The notes under the pieces were generated by a model. It saw only the letters and a list, made by a program, of their open reading frames with translations, made no database searches and had not been told where the DNA came from. Positions 25,803 through 36,900 of a stretch of DNA of 64,000 nucleotides are shown here, piece by piece (positions within the stretch are counted from its first letter, which is position 1; each line of letters begins with the position of its first letter). Made by a program: the position numbers and the translations under genes. This stretch comes from Bacteroidota bacterium (GTDB lineage: Bacteria > Bacteroidota > Bacteroidia > Chitinophagales > Chitinophagaceae): assembly GCA_947448725.1 (NCBI GenBank), contig CANFOM010000007.1:1-64000 (forward strand). The letters are read 5' to 3'.

Positions 25803-26969
25803 ATGAAACATAAACAATCAAAATTAATAAGAACTAGAGCGGACCGTACTCAAGAAAAAGAGCACTCCTCTCCTATGTTTTTGACCAGTAGTTTTACTTT
25901 TGACAATGCCGAAGATATGCGTGCCGCTTTTGCCGATGAAAATGACGACAATATTTACAGTCGTTTTTCGAATCCGACGGTGCAAGAATTTGTAGATCGC
26001 TTGTGTGTATTAGAAAATGCAGAAGCAGGTTTTGCGACAGCTTCTGGTATGAGTGCGGTATTTGGATCTTTTATGGCTTTGCTAAAAAAAGGCGATCATC
26101 TTTTATCTTGTAATTCAATTTTTGGAAGTACACATACGGTGGTATCAAAATATTTACCAAAATACGGTATTGATTATAGTTATGTAGGTGCTAGTGCTAC
26201 TGCGGCAGAATGGGAAGCAGCCATTACACCACAAACTAAAATGATTTATTTAGAAACCCCTACAAATCCTGGTGTGGATGTGGTGGATATTGCTATGCTA
26301 AGTACCATAGCGAAAAAACATAAAATAATTTTAAACGTAGACAATTGTTTTGCTACGCCTATTGGACAAACACCTATTGATTTAGGTGCCGACTTAGTTG
26401 TTCATTCTGCCACCAAGTGGATAGATGGACAAGGGCGTGTTTTAGGTGGCGCAATTGTAGGACGCAAAGATTTAATTCATGAAATTTATTTATTCTCTAG
26501 AAGTACTGGACCTTCTTTATCTCCTTTCAATGCATGGGTATTAAGTAAAAGCTTGGAAACTTTAGAAGTAAGAATGGAAAGACATTGCAGTAATGCATTA
26601 TATATTGCAGAAAAATTAGAAGGGCATACCAAAATAAATTTTGTAAAATATCCTTTCTTGTCTTCTCATCCACATTATGCCATTGCCAAAAAACAAATGA
26701 ATAACGGCGGAGGCATTGTTTGTTTTGAATTAAAAGATGGTATTGAAGCAGGACGAAAATTTTTAAACAGTTTAAAAATGTTATCCTTAACTGCCAATTT
26801 AGGAGATGCCAAAAGTATTGCATCCCATCCTGCTAGTACTACCCATGCAAAATTATCAGAAGCCGAACGTAGTGCCGTTAGTATTACACCCGGCTTAATT
26901 CGCATTTCGGTAGGGCTAGAACATAAAGAAGATATCTTAGCCGATATACTACAAGCTTTAGACGCCTAA
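25803..26969 (+). CDS. metZ: O-acyl-homoserine sulfhydrylase / Cys-Met metabolism PLP enzyme (MetZ-like)
   Basis: A 388-residue PLP enzyme of the cystathionine gamma-synthase family. YSRFSNPT (52-59) contacts cofactor, and Lys205 in HSATKWIDGQGR binds PLP. DNCFATPI and the C-terminal RISVGLEH block complete the family pattern. Its closest resemblance is to enzymes that replace the acyl group of O-acyl-homoserine with sulfide to give homocysteine, fitting its place opposite metX. Cystathionine gamma-synthase activity cannot be excluded. Followed by a clean terminator. Confidence 0.88.
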   Translation: MKHKQSKLIRTRADRTQEKEHSSPMFLTSSFTFDNAEDMRAAFADENDDNIYSRFSNPTVQEFVDRLCVLENAEAGFATASGMSAVFGSFMALLKKGDHLLSCNSIFGSTHTVVSKYLPKYGIDYSYVGASATAAEWEAAITPQTKMIYLETPTNPGVDVVDIAMLSTIAKKHKIILNVDNCFATPIGQTPIDLGADLVVHSATKWIDGQGRVLGGAIVGRKDLIHEIYLFSRSTGPSLSPFNAWVLSKSLETLEVRMERHCSNALYIAEKLEGHTKINFVKYPFLSSHPHYAIAKKQMNNGGGIVCFELKDGIEAGRKFLNSLKMLSLTANLGDAKSIASHPASTTHAKLSEAERSAVSITPGLIRISVGLEHKEDILADILQALDA

Positions 26970-26994
26970 ATTATATAATTTATAGAATATTATT

Positions 26995-27017
26995 ATGCCC
27001 CTTCCTAGGGGCATTTT
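26995..27017 (+). terminator. Terminator after metZ
   Basis: ATGCCCC (26995-27001) pairs with GGGGCAT (27008-27014) around a six-base loop, followed by a short T run. An open frame for the next gene can be extended back to an ATG inside this hairpin, but that start is rejected. Confidence 0.8.
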
Positions 27018-27060
27018 ACATTATTTTAAGTATATTGAAATCGCAAAAAATGCTACTACT

Positions 27061-28275
27061 ATGAAGACAAAAATTGGTGTTTTATTATCCTCAATGATGT
27101 TTTTACAATATTATGTTTGGGGCGCCTGGTATGTGACCATGGGCACTTACATGGGTGAGGCATTAAAATCAACCGGGGTGGATATTGGTGCTGCCTATAG
27201 TGCAGGCGCCATTGCTACCATTATTAGTCCATTTTTTGTAGGGATGATTGCAGATCGATTTTTTGCTGCTCAAAAAATTATGGGAGTACTGCATTTATTG
27301 GGTGCTGCCCTTTTATTATATGCCACCCAAGTAACCAATACTGGTTTTTATTGGGTGATATTGGTTTACTCTTTAATGTACATGCCTACCATTGCCTTAA
27401 GCAATAGTGTGGCTTTTGCTCAAATGACCGATCCTGGAAAACAATTCCCTTGGATACGTGTTTTTGGAACCTTAGGATGGATTGCTGCAGGACTTATTAT
27501 TAGTAAATTAGGTATAGAAAAAACAGCTGGCACTTTTCAAGTGGCTGCAGTAGTTTCAGTTATTTTAGGCTTGCTAAGTTTTGCCATGCCCAATACCCCT
27601 CCAAAAGCAAAAAATGAAAAAGTATCTGCTTCAGGAATTATTGGACTGGACGCCTTGGTATTATTTAAGACAAGATCATTTTTAATATTTTTTATTGCTG
27701 CTCTTGCTATTTGTATTCCTTTATCTTTTTATTATGGTTTTGCCAATCCGTTTTTAAATGAAATTGGATTAGAAAATGTAGCAGGAAAAATGACCCTTGG
27801 TCAAATGTCTGAAGCATTATTTATAATAGCCATTCCTTTTATGTTTAATAAAATAGGCGTAAAAAATATGCTTATCCTAGGCATTAGTGCTTGGCTGCTT
27901 CGTTATGTATTTTTTGCTTACGGAACGATGGATCACAGTTGGATGCTGTATGCAGGAATTATTTTGCATGGTATTTGTTATGACTTTTTCTTTGTAACGG
28001 GTTATATGTATACCGAGAAAAAAGCTGGAGAAAAAATTAAAAATGCAGCACAAGGCTTATTCACTTTTGCTACCTATGGCTTAGGTATGTTTATTGGCAC
28101 TTGGTACAGCGGTTTTGTGGTGGATCAAAATAAAACAGTCGCCAATACTTTATCAGGAGCTGCTAGTCATAATTGGACTTCCATTTGGTTAACCCCTGCA
28201 GCCATTGCCGGGGCCGTTCTTATTGCATTTATTTTATTCTTTAAGGAGAAAAAAGATATTGCCACAGTTGCATAA
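27061..28275 (+). CDS. Nucleoside:H+ symporter-like MFS transporter
   Basis: A 404-residue protein with about twelve hydrophobic helices, resembling the NupG/XapB nucleoside symporter branch. It starts with LSSMMFLQYYVWGAWYVTMG and has GMIADRFFAAQ as the loop 2-3 motif and FPWIRVFGTLGWIAAGL in the centre. True starts were compared: ATG 26995 lies in the metZ terminator, while ATG 27061 begins just before the first helix. It is 69 bases upstream of a Gfo/Idh oxidoreductase. The actual substrate may be a sugar-like compound rather than a nucleoside. Confidence 0.8.
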   Translation: MKTKIGVLLSSMMFLQYYVWGAWYVTMGTYMGEALKSTGVDIGAAYSAGAIATIISPFFVGMIADRFFAAQKIMGVLHLLGAALLLYATQVTNTGFYWVILVYSLMYMPTIALSNSVAFAQMTDPGKQFPWIRVFGTLGWIAAGLIISKLGIEKTAGTFQVAAVVSVILGLLSFAMPNTPPKAKNEKVSASGIIGLDALVLFKTRSFLIFFIAALAICIPLSFYYGFANPFLNEIGLENVAGKMTLGQMSEALFIIAIPFMFNKIGVKNMLILGISAWLLRYVFFAYGTMDHSWMLYAGIILHGICYDFFFVTGYMYTEKKAGEKIKNAAQGLFTFATYGLGMFIGTWYSGFVVDQNKTVANTLSGAASHNWTSIWLTPAAIAGAVLIAFILFFKEKKDIATVA

Positions 28276-28344
28276 ATTATTTTAATCGCTTATTCAAAAA
28301 AAATATTTAAACAATTAATTATAAAAATCTAAAAATTAGTAAAG

Positions 28345-29535
28345 ATGCGAATTGCAATGTTAGGTGCAGGATTTATTGGTCGTTTTTATGCAGACGCCCT
28401 GCAAGGTTATAGAAGTAAAGATAAAGTAGTAAGTATTTATGCTCGACGTGAGGAGTCTGCCACCAAGTTTGCTGCAGATTACAACTGCGCCCATTGGACT
28501 ACCGTAATGGAAGAAGCCATTGCACACCCCGATGTAGATGTAGTATGTATAGCGCTCCCTAATGATATTCATGAAATGGCGGTGATGTTATGTTGCAAAC
28601 ATAAAAAAGCAGTGATGACCACTAAGCCTTTAGGTCGTAATGGAGAGGAAGCTAAGAGAATGTTGATTGCAGTAGAAGAAGCTGGCATATTTAATGGTTA
28701 TTTAGAGGACTTAGTTTACACACCTAAATTTATCAAAGCACATCAAAGTGTAAAAGAAGGTGCCGTTGGTAGAATTTTATGGGCAAAGTCGCGCGAAACA
28801 CATCCTGGCCCACACAGTGAATGGTTTTGGAATATCGAACAAGCGGGCGGTGGCTGTATTTTAGATTTAGGATGTCATTGCGTTGAAATTTCTAGAAGTT
28901 ATATTGGTAAAGACATTAAACCCATTGAAGTAATGTGCTGGGCCGATACCCAAGTAAAACCCATTGACGCCGAAGACCATGCCATTGGACTAGTGAAGTA
29001 TGAGAATGGGGCTATTGGACAATTTGAAGTAAGCTGGACCTTTAGAGGAGGTTTAGATTTAAGAGATGAAGTAATGGGCACAGAGGGCACTATTTGGATC
29101 AATAGTTTTTTAAGAACTGGTTTTGAAATGTTTACCACCGGCAAAGGAGGTGACTATATTTCTGAAAAATCTGAGAGCAATAGCGGCTGGCTATTCCCAG
29201 TGGGTGATGAACTTAATGAATTAGGCTACAACCATATGTTTATGGATATGTTTAATTCTATGGAAAAAGGAGAAGCCCCTAAAGAAACATTTTATGATGG
29301 ATACATTGTGAACTGTGTTTTAGATGCTGCTTATAGATCTGCAAAAACAAAATTATGGGAGCCAGTTAAATTAGATATTTGGAGAGGCAAGTCGGGATTG
29401 ACTAAAGAAAGTCATTTAGTGGAGTACGACAAAGATCATTATTTAATTAAAGAAGAAATGACCCATTATGGCGCTAAAAAATTAATCCTAAAAAATAAAA
29501 CCACAGGAAAAATTACAGAGCAAGAGATTAAATAA
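28345..29535 (+). CDS. Gfo/Idh/MocA-family oxidoreductase
   Basis: A 396-residue NAD(P)-dependent sugar or inositol dehydrogenase-like protein. The N-terminal Rossmann motif is MLGAGFIGRFYAD, with TTKPLGRNGEEA where most members have EKP; the catalytic lysine remains. The C-terminal domain has GGGCILDLGCHCVEIS with the aspartate and histidine of the active site. Likely co-transcribed with the MFS transporter, so the pair may import and oxidise one compound. Substrate unknown. Confidence 0.85.
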   Translation: MRIAMLGAGFIGRFYADALQGYRSKDKVVSIYARREESATKFAADYNCAHWTTVMEEAIAHPDVDVVCIALPNDIHEMAVMLCCKHKKAVMTTKPLGRNGEEAKRMLIAVEEAGIFNGYLEDLVYTPKFIKAHQSVKEGAVGRILWAKSRETHPGPHSEWFWNIEQAGGGCILDLGCHCVEISRSYIGKDIKPIEVMCWADTQVKPIDAEDHAIGLVKYENGAIGQFEVSWTFRGGLDLRDEVMGTEGTIWINSFLRTGFEMFTTGKGGDYISEKSESNSGWLFPVGDELNELGYNHMFMDMFNSMEKGEAPKETFYDGYIVNCVLDAAYRSAKTKLWEPVKLDIWRGKSGLTKESHLVEYDKDHYLIKEEMTHYGAKKLILKNKTTGKITEQEIK

Positions 29536-29553
29536 GATGATACAAATAACAAT

Positions 29554-29589
29554 AAAAAAAGCAACCGCTATATAGTTGGTTGCTTTTTT
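29554..29589. terminator. Bidirectional terminator
   Basis: AAAAAAGCAACC pairs with GGTTGCTTTTTT around an 11-base loop. It lies between the converging Gfo/Idh and sulfatase genes, and A and T runs on both sides let it work in both directions. Confidence 0.9.
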
Positions 29590-29613
29590 ATTGGTGAATA
29601 GCCTTCTTATTTT

Positions 29614-31128
29614 TTATTTGGCAATAGCCTTTTTAATTTTAGGATCGATAAACTCCCATTCCAATACTTGAGGATGAAGGTGCTGCGCTTTAGCGATGGC
29701 TTGCATTTTTTCAATCATCATTAAATTTGCCCCTGCAATATTATTTTTTTCAAATGGATCCATTTCTACATCATACAATTCCCAATCGCCCAATGGATTT
29801 TTAAGCACATTCATTTTTACCCCCTTCCACTTCCCTATTCTAACCGCTAATTGTCCCCCGTTTTCGGGATACTCAAAATACATAAATTCACGTGCTGCTT
29901 GCGAATAAGCTTTGTTAAGCAAAGTGGGCAATAAGGAAATCCCATCCAATTTATTCACTGGCTTTCCTGTCAATTCTGCCAAAGTGGGCATGATATCATA
30001 TTGTACCGATAATAAATTGGAAGTTGAATTGGCTTTTATTTTTCCAGGCCATCTAGCAATAAAAGGAACTTTAATACCCCCTTCATATAAATCCATTTTT
30101 AATCCACGTAGGCCACTCACACTATTAAAAAACTTTACATCTACACCGTCCGAAAAAGTAGCCCCATTGTCACTGGAAAACATAATGATGGTATTATCAT
30201 CCAATCCTAATTTTTTAATTCTATCTAAAATAATTCCAACTTGATCATCTAAAAAAGTAATCATTGCGGCATAAGTAGATAGAGGATATTTATTAGGTGC
30301 ATATCCTTTGTCCCCATAATAGGGTTGCTCCTGAAATTGTCCAATGTATTTTTTTACATATTCCGCAGGAGCTTGTAAGGATAAATGTGGTAGCGTAAAA
30401 GGCAAATAAAGAAAAAACGGATGGTTTTTATTTTGATCAATAAAAGCCAATGCTTTCTCGGTCATTTTTGCAGGTGCATAATCATGACCTCGGTACTTTT
30501 CAAAATCGGCATCCGTTGCCGTTTTAGGATCAATAGCAGTATGCACGTTAATAACAGGATTATTTAAACTATCCCAATGATCATTTTCCCATAAATGTGT
30601 AGGATAATAATTATGCGCTTGTTTTTGATCTAAGTAGCCGTAATAATAATCAAAGCCTTGTTTAAGTGGAGTACCCGTAGTGCCCGTCATACCCAGGCCC
30701 CATTTACCTACTAAAGCTGTTTGATAGCCTCTTTCCTTTAGCATAGCTGCCAAAGTATAGGCACCTTCCTGCATGGGCATTTGACCTCCTTCCTCATTGT
30801 CTGCAAAGCCACCTAATTCATAATTACCTCTTATATAAGCATGACCTGGATTTTTTCCAGTCATTAACATACAACGAGAAGGCGCACAAACTGGGGCACT
30901 ACTATAATGCTGTGTAAAACGCATCCCCTCTTTGGCCATTTGATCTAGATGAGGCGTTCTAATTTTTTTTTGACCATAAGATCCTAATTCACCATATCCC
31001 AAGTCATCGGCATAGATATAAATGATATTGGGCTTTGTTATTTTATTTTGAGCAGTAGCCTGCATATAAAGACCTAACCCAATGGATACTAGTAATAGCT
31101 GAAAAAAATATTTTTTACTATATTTCAT
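29614..31128 (-). CDS. Type I sulfatase (formylglycine-dependent), secreted
   Basis: The 504-residue protein starts with a signal peptide (about 1-26, ending ATAQ). It has the sulfatase core: metal ligands Asp41-Asp42 in YIYADDLGYGE, the formylglycine-site Cys81 in CAPSRCMLMTG, and SSDNGATFS for the second metal half. Cys in CxPSR is converted to formylglycine by an anaerobic or FGE-type maturase not in this window. Last gene of the mannose-glycan locus; its start overlaps the GH125 stop by 11 bases. Exact sulfate ester unknown. Confidence 0.9.
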   Translation of the reverse strand: MKYSKKYFFQLLLVSIGLGLYMQATAQNKITKPNIIYIYADDLGYGELGSYGQKKIRTPHLDQMAKEGMRFTQHYSSAPVCAPSRCMLMTGKNPGHAYIRGNYELGGFADNEEGGQMPMQEGAYTLAAMLKERGYQTALVGKWGLGMTGTTGTPLKQGFDYYYGYLDQKQAHNYYPTHLWENDHWDSLNNPVINVHTAIDPKTATDADFEKYRGHDYAPAKMTEKALAFIDQNKNHPFFLYLPFTLPHLSLQAPAEYVKKYIGQFQEQPYYGDKGYAPNKYPLSTYAAMITFLDDQVGIILDRIKKLGLDDNTIIMFSSDNGATFSDGVDVKFFNSVSGLRGLKMDLYEGGIKVPFIARWPGKIKANSTSNLLSVQYDIMPTLAELTGKPVNKLDGISLLPTLLNKAYSQAAREFMYFEYPENGGQLAVRIGKWKGVKMNVLKNPLGDWELYDVEMDPFEKNNIAGANLMMIEKMQAIAKAQHLHPQVLEWEFIDPKIKKAIAK

Positions 31129-32551
31129 TTTTTAAGATAGACGGGTAAGTAGCTAATGTATGTTGAACTAACTCACCATACAATGTATTCGCCCAGGCAA
31201 ACCATTTTCTAGTAAAATTATTGGCATCATCCTTATGGAAGGACTCATGCATAAACCCAGTATTTGCATGCGTATTTTTTAACATTTTTAAACAAAAAGT
31301 GACTTCTTCTTTAGATTTACTTGTAAGTGCACGCATAATAATACTTAAAGGCCAAATCATATTAGCACCTGCGTGTGGACCTCCAATGCCCTCTCCTTTT
31401 ATTCCCTTATAAAAAAATGGATTACTTGAACTAAGTACAAACTTTCTGGTATTTTGATAAATAGGGTCCTCGCTATTTAAATACCCTAAATAAGGCAAAG
31501 ACAATAAACTTGGTACATTGGCATCATCCATTAAATTGAAGCTTCCATGTCCATTTACTTCATAGGCATATATTTTCCCAAATTTTTCGTGGTGTACAAT
31601 ACCATATTGTTGGATGGCTTTATCCACTTCTGTAGCAAGTTGTAAGCAATCTGCTGCTAATTTTTTATTATTTTTTACTTTATTCAATAACTCTGCTGCT
31701 TGACGTAACGAAACCACTGCAAAGCAATTGGATGGAATTAAAAAAGGGAAAATAGTAGCATCGTCACTAGGTCGGAACATAGAGCATATTAACCCTACTG
31801 GATTCACTGGATATCCATACCCTCCTAGCGGTACCCCATCTGTTGCCCAAGCAGTAGTTCGTTGAAAAGTATATGGGCCATTATTTTCTTTTCTCTGTTG
31901 CTCTTTAAATGTGATTAGCGTTTTTTGTATTACAGAAACCCATTGATCATCAAATACTTCTACCTTGCCAGTTAATTCCCAATATTTATAGGCCAACCTT
32001 ATTGGATAACACAATGAATCTATCTCCCACTTTCTTTCGTGTGTACCAGGCTGCATCGTGGTTAAATCACTTTTCCATTCACTTTCCTTTTTGGGATCCT
32101 TATAAAAAGCATTGGCATAACTATCTAATATAATACATTTCTTTTGACGATGAATCACTCCTTCAACAAGTTTAGCTAGAGCCTCATCCTCCTTTACAAA
32201 AGGTAAATAAGGTGTTATTTGTGCAGTACTATCTCTTAGCCACATAGCATCAATATCCCCTGTAATAACATAAGTATCAGGCTTGCCTTGTAGGATTTCA
32301 AAATCTACCGTAGTATCCAAAGTATTGGGGTAACAATTTTCAAATAACCAAGCAACTTCTTCGTCTTTTATAGTAAGTTTTGATTGCTCAATAAAATTAT
32401 TTACAGAAACACTTGTAAAGTTTCTTTTATTTATAGCTGGCCTCTGTGAACTATATTTTGAGGGCAGTAAAAAATTAGGTACTAAATTTTTAGTAATCAA
32501 TCCCGCAGAAAGCAATGCAGATTGCTTTAAAAATTTTCTTCTGTTAGCCAT
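31118..32551 (-). CDS. GH125 exo-alpha-mannosidase (metal-independent), Tat-exported
   Basis: The 477-residue protein begins with a twin-arginine signal (NRRKFLKQSALLSAGL), indicating export of a folded enzyme. The body matches glycoside hydrolase family 125: TGDIDAMWLRDSTAQITPYL carries the conserved aspartate, with PGTHERKWEIDSLCYPIRLAY and GIGGPHAGANMIWPLSI further on. Family members remove non-reducing alpha-1,6-linked mannose by inversion. It is translationally coupled to the sulfatase, suggesting stepwise attack on a sulfated mannose-containing glycan (inference). Confidence 0.88.
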   Translation of the reverse strand: MANRRKFLKQSALLSAGLITKNLVPNFLLPSKYSSQRPAINKRNFTSVSVNNFIEQSKLTIKDEEVAWLFENCYPNTLDTTVDFEILQGKPDTYVITGDIDAMWLRDSTAQITPYLPFVKEDEALAKLVEGVIHRQKKCIILDSYANAFYKDPKKESEWKSDLTTMQPGTHERKWEIDSLCYPIRLAYKYWELTGKVEVFDDQWVSVIQKTLITFKEQQRKENNGPYTFQRTTAWATDGVPLGGYGYPVNPVGLICSMFRPSDDATIFPFLIPSNCFAVVSLRQAAELLNKVKNNKKLAADCLQLATEVDKAIQQYGIVHHEKFGKIYAYEVNGHGSFNLMDDANVPSLLSLPYLGYLNSEDPIYQNTRKFVLSSSNPFFYKGIKGEGIGGPHAGANMIWPLSIIMRALTSKSKEEVTFCLKMLKNTHANTGFMHESFHKDDANNFTRKWFAWANTLYGELVQHTLATYPSILKNEI

Positions 32552-32648
32552 ACGATATAAATATTTTTTTAGGCAATTAATTCCGCCCTTATACTAATAA
32601 ATATAAATATTTAAACTCAGAAATTTTTAACTACGCAGCTATTTTTAC

Positions 32649-33974
32649 TTAAAATTTGGCCTTATTTAGCTGTTTATTCAATTTAGTGATTGCACATAAG
32701 CCAATTTGATTCCCTAACCATACCCCCTGATCAATTGCATCCCTAAAATGAATACCTCCATAAATTCTAGAAATAGAGGCCTCTGTAGCAGCAGCATTAA
32801 AAGATTTAAAATTTTTAGATGGTATGCCAAATTCAACCTCTGTATTGTCTGTATATGATAGTTGATTGCCAAATATTTTTGTCAATACAATTGCGGCAGC
32901 TGTGGAAGCAACACTATGTCCAGAAACATATTCTGGGAATGGGGGCGTTTGTAATAATGGAGCCCATTTAGCATCAAAAAAGCGCTGGATAACAGTTACT
33001 GGCCTTATGCGATCAGAGCTGTATTTCTCCTGCCAACAAGCAATAAAAGCATCTGCCAAAGTAATGCTAGTTAAGGCATGAACTAAAACAGTATTTGAAA
33101 AAGAAAGATTTTGTTGCCTACAGGCAATACCTGCAATTCCTAGCCAATGCCCTCCTGGAGATATTTTTTTTAACCCAAATTCAACATGCCCTATTTGTTC
33201 AACAGCAAAGGGATTACAGTCCCAAAAATTAGCAATTGCTTGTTGTTGTATGGTTGCATTTTTCTTAAATAGATATACCTCTTTAGTTAATGCATAAAAA
33301 GTAGAATTTTTATTATCGCTATAGGCTACCGGAGGCTGCACTTTAAATTGTGTTGAAGAGTCTAGTAAAAAAGTTTTTAATTTACCCCAATTAGGTTCTA
33401 CAGGAGCCATAAACACGGGTGGTGTTGGTTGCCAATTTCCAAGACCATTTTTAGGGGTATATTTTTGCATACCACTTAACTTGTTAAATCCATCTTTTTT
33501 TGAATATGCAAAAACTTGATCCACCATCGCATTCGCTAACTGCAATGATTTTTCATATATTTTTGGATCTATTTTTTTATATTTTAACTCCAATGAATCA
33601 ATTGACAATTGCAAGCTGCTTCCAGAAGGTAAGAAAAGCTTTCCCGCTAAATAAACGGATAAAACACTTGATAAAGAAGTATTAAAACTGTCTGTTAATT
33701 CCTTAGGCTTTGAAATATGAAATCCGTATATGGTTCCATCAAAAGAAATATATTGAGTGTTAGAAAAAGCAGCCATCGTTTCATAGGATGCAATCGTAAT
33801 ATATGCATAATACCTACTGGCTGCCACTGGTGATGTAACATCATTGACCATTATGTCTGTGACCTGCTTTAATGCTTTGATATAATCCTTATTAGTAAAT
33901 TTAGGTTGCGCATATAAACCTTCTATTGCTAATAAAAATATTAAAAAAACTAATATATATTTTTTAATACCCAT
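32649..33974 (-). CDS. Vanadium-dependent haloperoxidase / PAP2-superfamily protein, secreted
   Basis: A 441-residue protein with a signal peptide (about 1-22, ending LYAQ). It has the three oxyanion-binding motifs: KYSSDRIRP (Lys317 to Pro325), VSGH (350-353) and SRIYGGIHFRDAID (from Ser402), which is the SRx5Hx3D signature. The pocket binds vanadate in haloperoxidases or phosphate in phosphatases; sequence alone does not decide. The frame begins at a TTG, but ATG 33974 gives the signal peptide. Starts three bases after the VCBS gene. Confidence 0.85.
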   Translation of the reverse strand: MGIKKYILVFLIFLLAIEGLYAQPKFTNKDYIKALKQVTDIMVNDVTSPVAASRYYAYITIASYETMAAFSNTQYISFDGTIYGFHISKPKELTDSFNTSLSSVLSVYLAGKLFLPSGSSLQLSIDSLELKYKKIDPKIYEKSLQLANAMVDQVFAYSKKDGFNKLSGMQKYTPKNGLGNWQPTPPVFMAPVEPNWGKLKTFLLDSSTQFKVQPPVAYSDNKNSTFYALTKEVYLFKKNATIQQQAIANFWDCNPFAVEQIGHVEFGLKKISPGGHWLGIAGIACRQQNLSFSNTVLVHALTSITLADAFIACWQEKYSSDRIRPVTVIQRFFDAKWAPLLQTPPFPEYVSGHSVASTAAAIVLTKIFGNQLSYTDNTEVEFGIPSKNFKSFNAAATEASISRIYGGIHFRDAIDQGVWLGNQIGLCAITKLNKQLNKAKF

Positions 33975-33977
33975 CAA

Positions 33978-36900
33978 TTAATAATTTAAAATAACTGGCG
34001 CTTGATTGTTAATAGTAGTTAATATAGTTCCGCTGTTTACTTTAATCGCATCCCTTACAGCCCCTTTCAAAGCAAGCCCAGAAATTTGTTGATTTAAATA
34101 TTTAAAATGGCCTTTTCCATCTCCCGTTAATAAAGTTCCATAATTAGCATCAATCTTCCCAATTTTAATTCTTGCTTTTTCTATATTCCCAAAAAGTAGA
34201 ATATCATTGTTGCCATCTTTATTAAAATCATTTACCATTATAGAATAGACTGGTGCAAAATTGGCCTCTATTGGCAATTCTCTTTTAAAATAACTCCCAT
34301 TGATATTTTCAAACCAGATTGTTCCAAAATAATTTGCTGTTAACTTATTAGAACTTTTTAATTGCTCTGGTGTTAATATATCTTTTATTGTGGCATCAGC
34401 ATAGGAATCATAAGTGGGAAACTTCTGACGTAGAATTGTTATTTGATCGGTAAGCTCATCTCTTGAAGCCATTGGATAGCTAACTCCATTTATAAAATAT
34501 GTTAAAATAGGATCAATAGATCCATTGTTGTCATAATCATTATAATACATTTCAACAGGTTCTTTGTCAGACGCCTTCATTTGTGAATTGTAGCCCCAAT
34601 TTCCAGCTACTAAATCTAAATCACCGTCATGGTCCATATCAGCAAATGTTAACTTGTTCCACCATCCTTTTAACGGTTCTGCAAAAAGGTCTTTTGTGTT
34701 GTTTTTAAAACTACCTTCTAAAAAAGTAAAGCTTGTCAAAGGCATCCACTCACCACAAACAACTAAACTTTCTTTTTCTTTAGCATTATTTTTTATCCAC
34801 GAAGCATCCGTAACCATCCCTAAGGACAAAAAGGCTGGAGCCAAAATTTCTGTTTCATCCGTAAATTTTCCTTTTCCATCATTCATTAGTAAAATGCTTT
34901 TGGCGGGTAAAGGATACTTCCCTGGTAGTGCTCTTCCCCCAACAAATAAGTCTAAATCTCCGTCTTTATCAAAATCAAATGATACCACACATGAACCAAT
35001 ATGTTGCATATGAGGCAGGCTATTTACACTTAATTCAAATAGCCCATTGTTATTAATATAAAGCTCATCTTGATAAGTAACCCCTGCATTGCTTTCCGAA
35101 AAGCCACCTGCTACTATATATAAGTCCAAATCACCATCATTATCCGCGTCAAAAAATAGCGCAGCGGCTTGTTCTGTTTTGGGTAGAATTTCCAAAGCTG
35201 GTTGATTCGATTTTACGAATTGATTGTCTTTGGTTTGTATAAATAAAGCTCCCGATTTCTCACTATTGCCGCAAATATAAATATCTGTTTTTCCATCTTT
35301 ATTAATATCTCCATAGGCCATTTTAGGGCCAGCATAGGAAATCATATTAGGCAACAAAGGCTGCACTTTAAAATCATTCACAGAATCTTGTTGGTGTATA
35401 TAATCTACCGCATTTTCATTTAAAGTAAATAAAGGGGCTTCAACAATTTTATCATCATTGGTTGTTAAACCATAATTCGGCTCCGTCAGTTCAATGTTGC
35501 CATTGAATGGTATTGATGTAATTTTTTTTGAACTAGTCTTATTAGGCCATTGTACCACAATGGAATCAATTTTTTTATCAGGAAAACCAAAATGTAAAGG
35601 AATTTGCATAGAAGATTGAAAACCATGAATAGGATTGTTTTCAATACAATATATCCCTGATGCAGTATATACAATTGCTTTTGCCCCAATTGCATTTCTA
35701 TTGTTGGACTTTGATTTCAATGAAACATTTAAAAAATTTCCGCCTGTCTTGGACTCTACCGTATTGTTTCTATATATACCTGCAACCTGATTCATTTTAT
35801 TCACTACTAAATCTAAATCCCCATCATTGTCTAAGTCGGCATAAATAGCACCATGTGAAAAATTGGGTTCTTCAAAACCCCACTCTTCCGACTTATCAAT
35901 AAATTTATAGTCATTGCTATTTTCGAATATATAATTATGTGTTGGGGTAGACTGTATACCTTGTAACATTAAAAACATTCTATCATTCTTCTTTCCTTGA
36001 ACATGTTTAAGCCTTTCATTGGCATAAAATTTTACAAAGTCTCTATTAATCATATCTCTACCGTAACCATTGGTCACAAACAAGTCTTTTCTACCATCAT
36101 TATTAAAATCTGCCAACAAAGCAGACCAACTCCAATCCGTATTGGATACACCTGCCAGTTGACCAATTTCACTAAAGGTTCCATTGCCATTATTCAATTG
36201 TAACATATTACGCATGGTCTGGTGATAAAAACCATTACCCACCATATTGTTGTACAATTCGAAATTATCTGGCGCAAACAGTAGCTTTTGTCTTCGATTG
36301 TCCTGCGGGAGCATGTCTAATGTGAAAATGTCTGCAAGTCCATCATTATTAATGTCCGCAATGTCCAAGCCCATTGAAAAATAAGAAATATGCCCAAGTG
36401 CCGAACGAAGCTGCTCTGTATAAGTGCCATCCTTATTATTAATATACAAATAATCTTCTTCTACATAATCATTTGAAACATAAATATCTGGCCAACCATC
36501 ATTGTTTACATCTGCAATATTCAAGCCTAATCCATAACCAATGGGATTTGAAATAATACCAGCTCTTTCAGTAACATCAATAAAAACTCCATTTCTATTT
36601 TCATACAATCTATCACCTGCATCTGGATCAATCATCTTCTTTACAAATGCCGCGTCAAAATTTCTTAGATTTTTAATATTGTGATTCATGACAAATAAGT
36701 CTAAATCCCCGTCCTTGTCATAATCAAAAAAAGCAGCCTGAGTCGTATACCCTTGATCTGCAATTCCCATTTGTTTGGCCTTATCTGTAAAAGTTAAATT
36801 GCCATTGTTAATAAACATTTGATTGGCTCTTTTTTCTCCATCTACATCACCAGAATAACAAACATAAATGTCTAATAAACCATCTCCATTAATATCTACA

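Noticed and set aside
26995..27060. Longer start of the MFS transporter at ATG 26995
   Set aside because: This ATG is the first base of the metZ terminator hairpin; the frame between it and 27061 encodes no hydrophobic helix.
34654..35013. 119-residue frame antisense to the VCBS gene
   Set aside because: It is a shadow of the repeat-rich VCBS coding sequence, with no promoter and no recognisable protein features; similar antisense frames elsewhere were dropped for the same reason.
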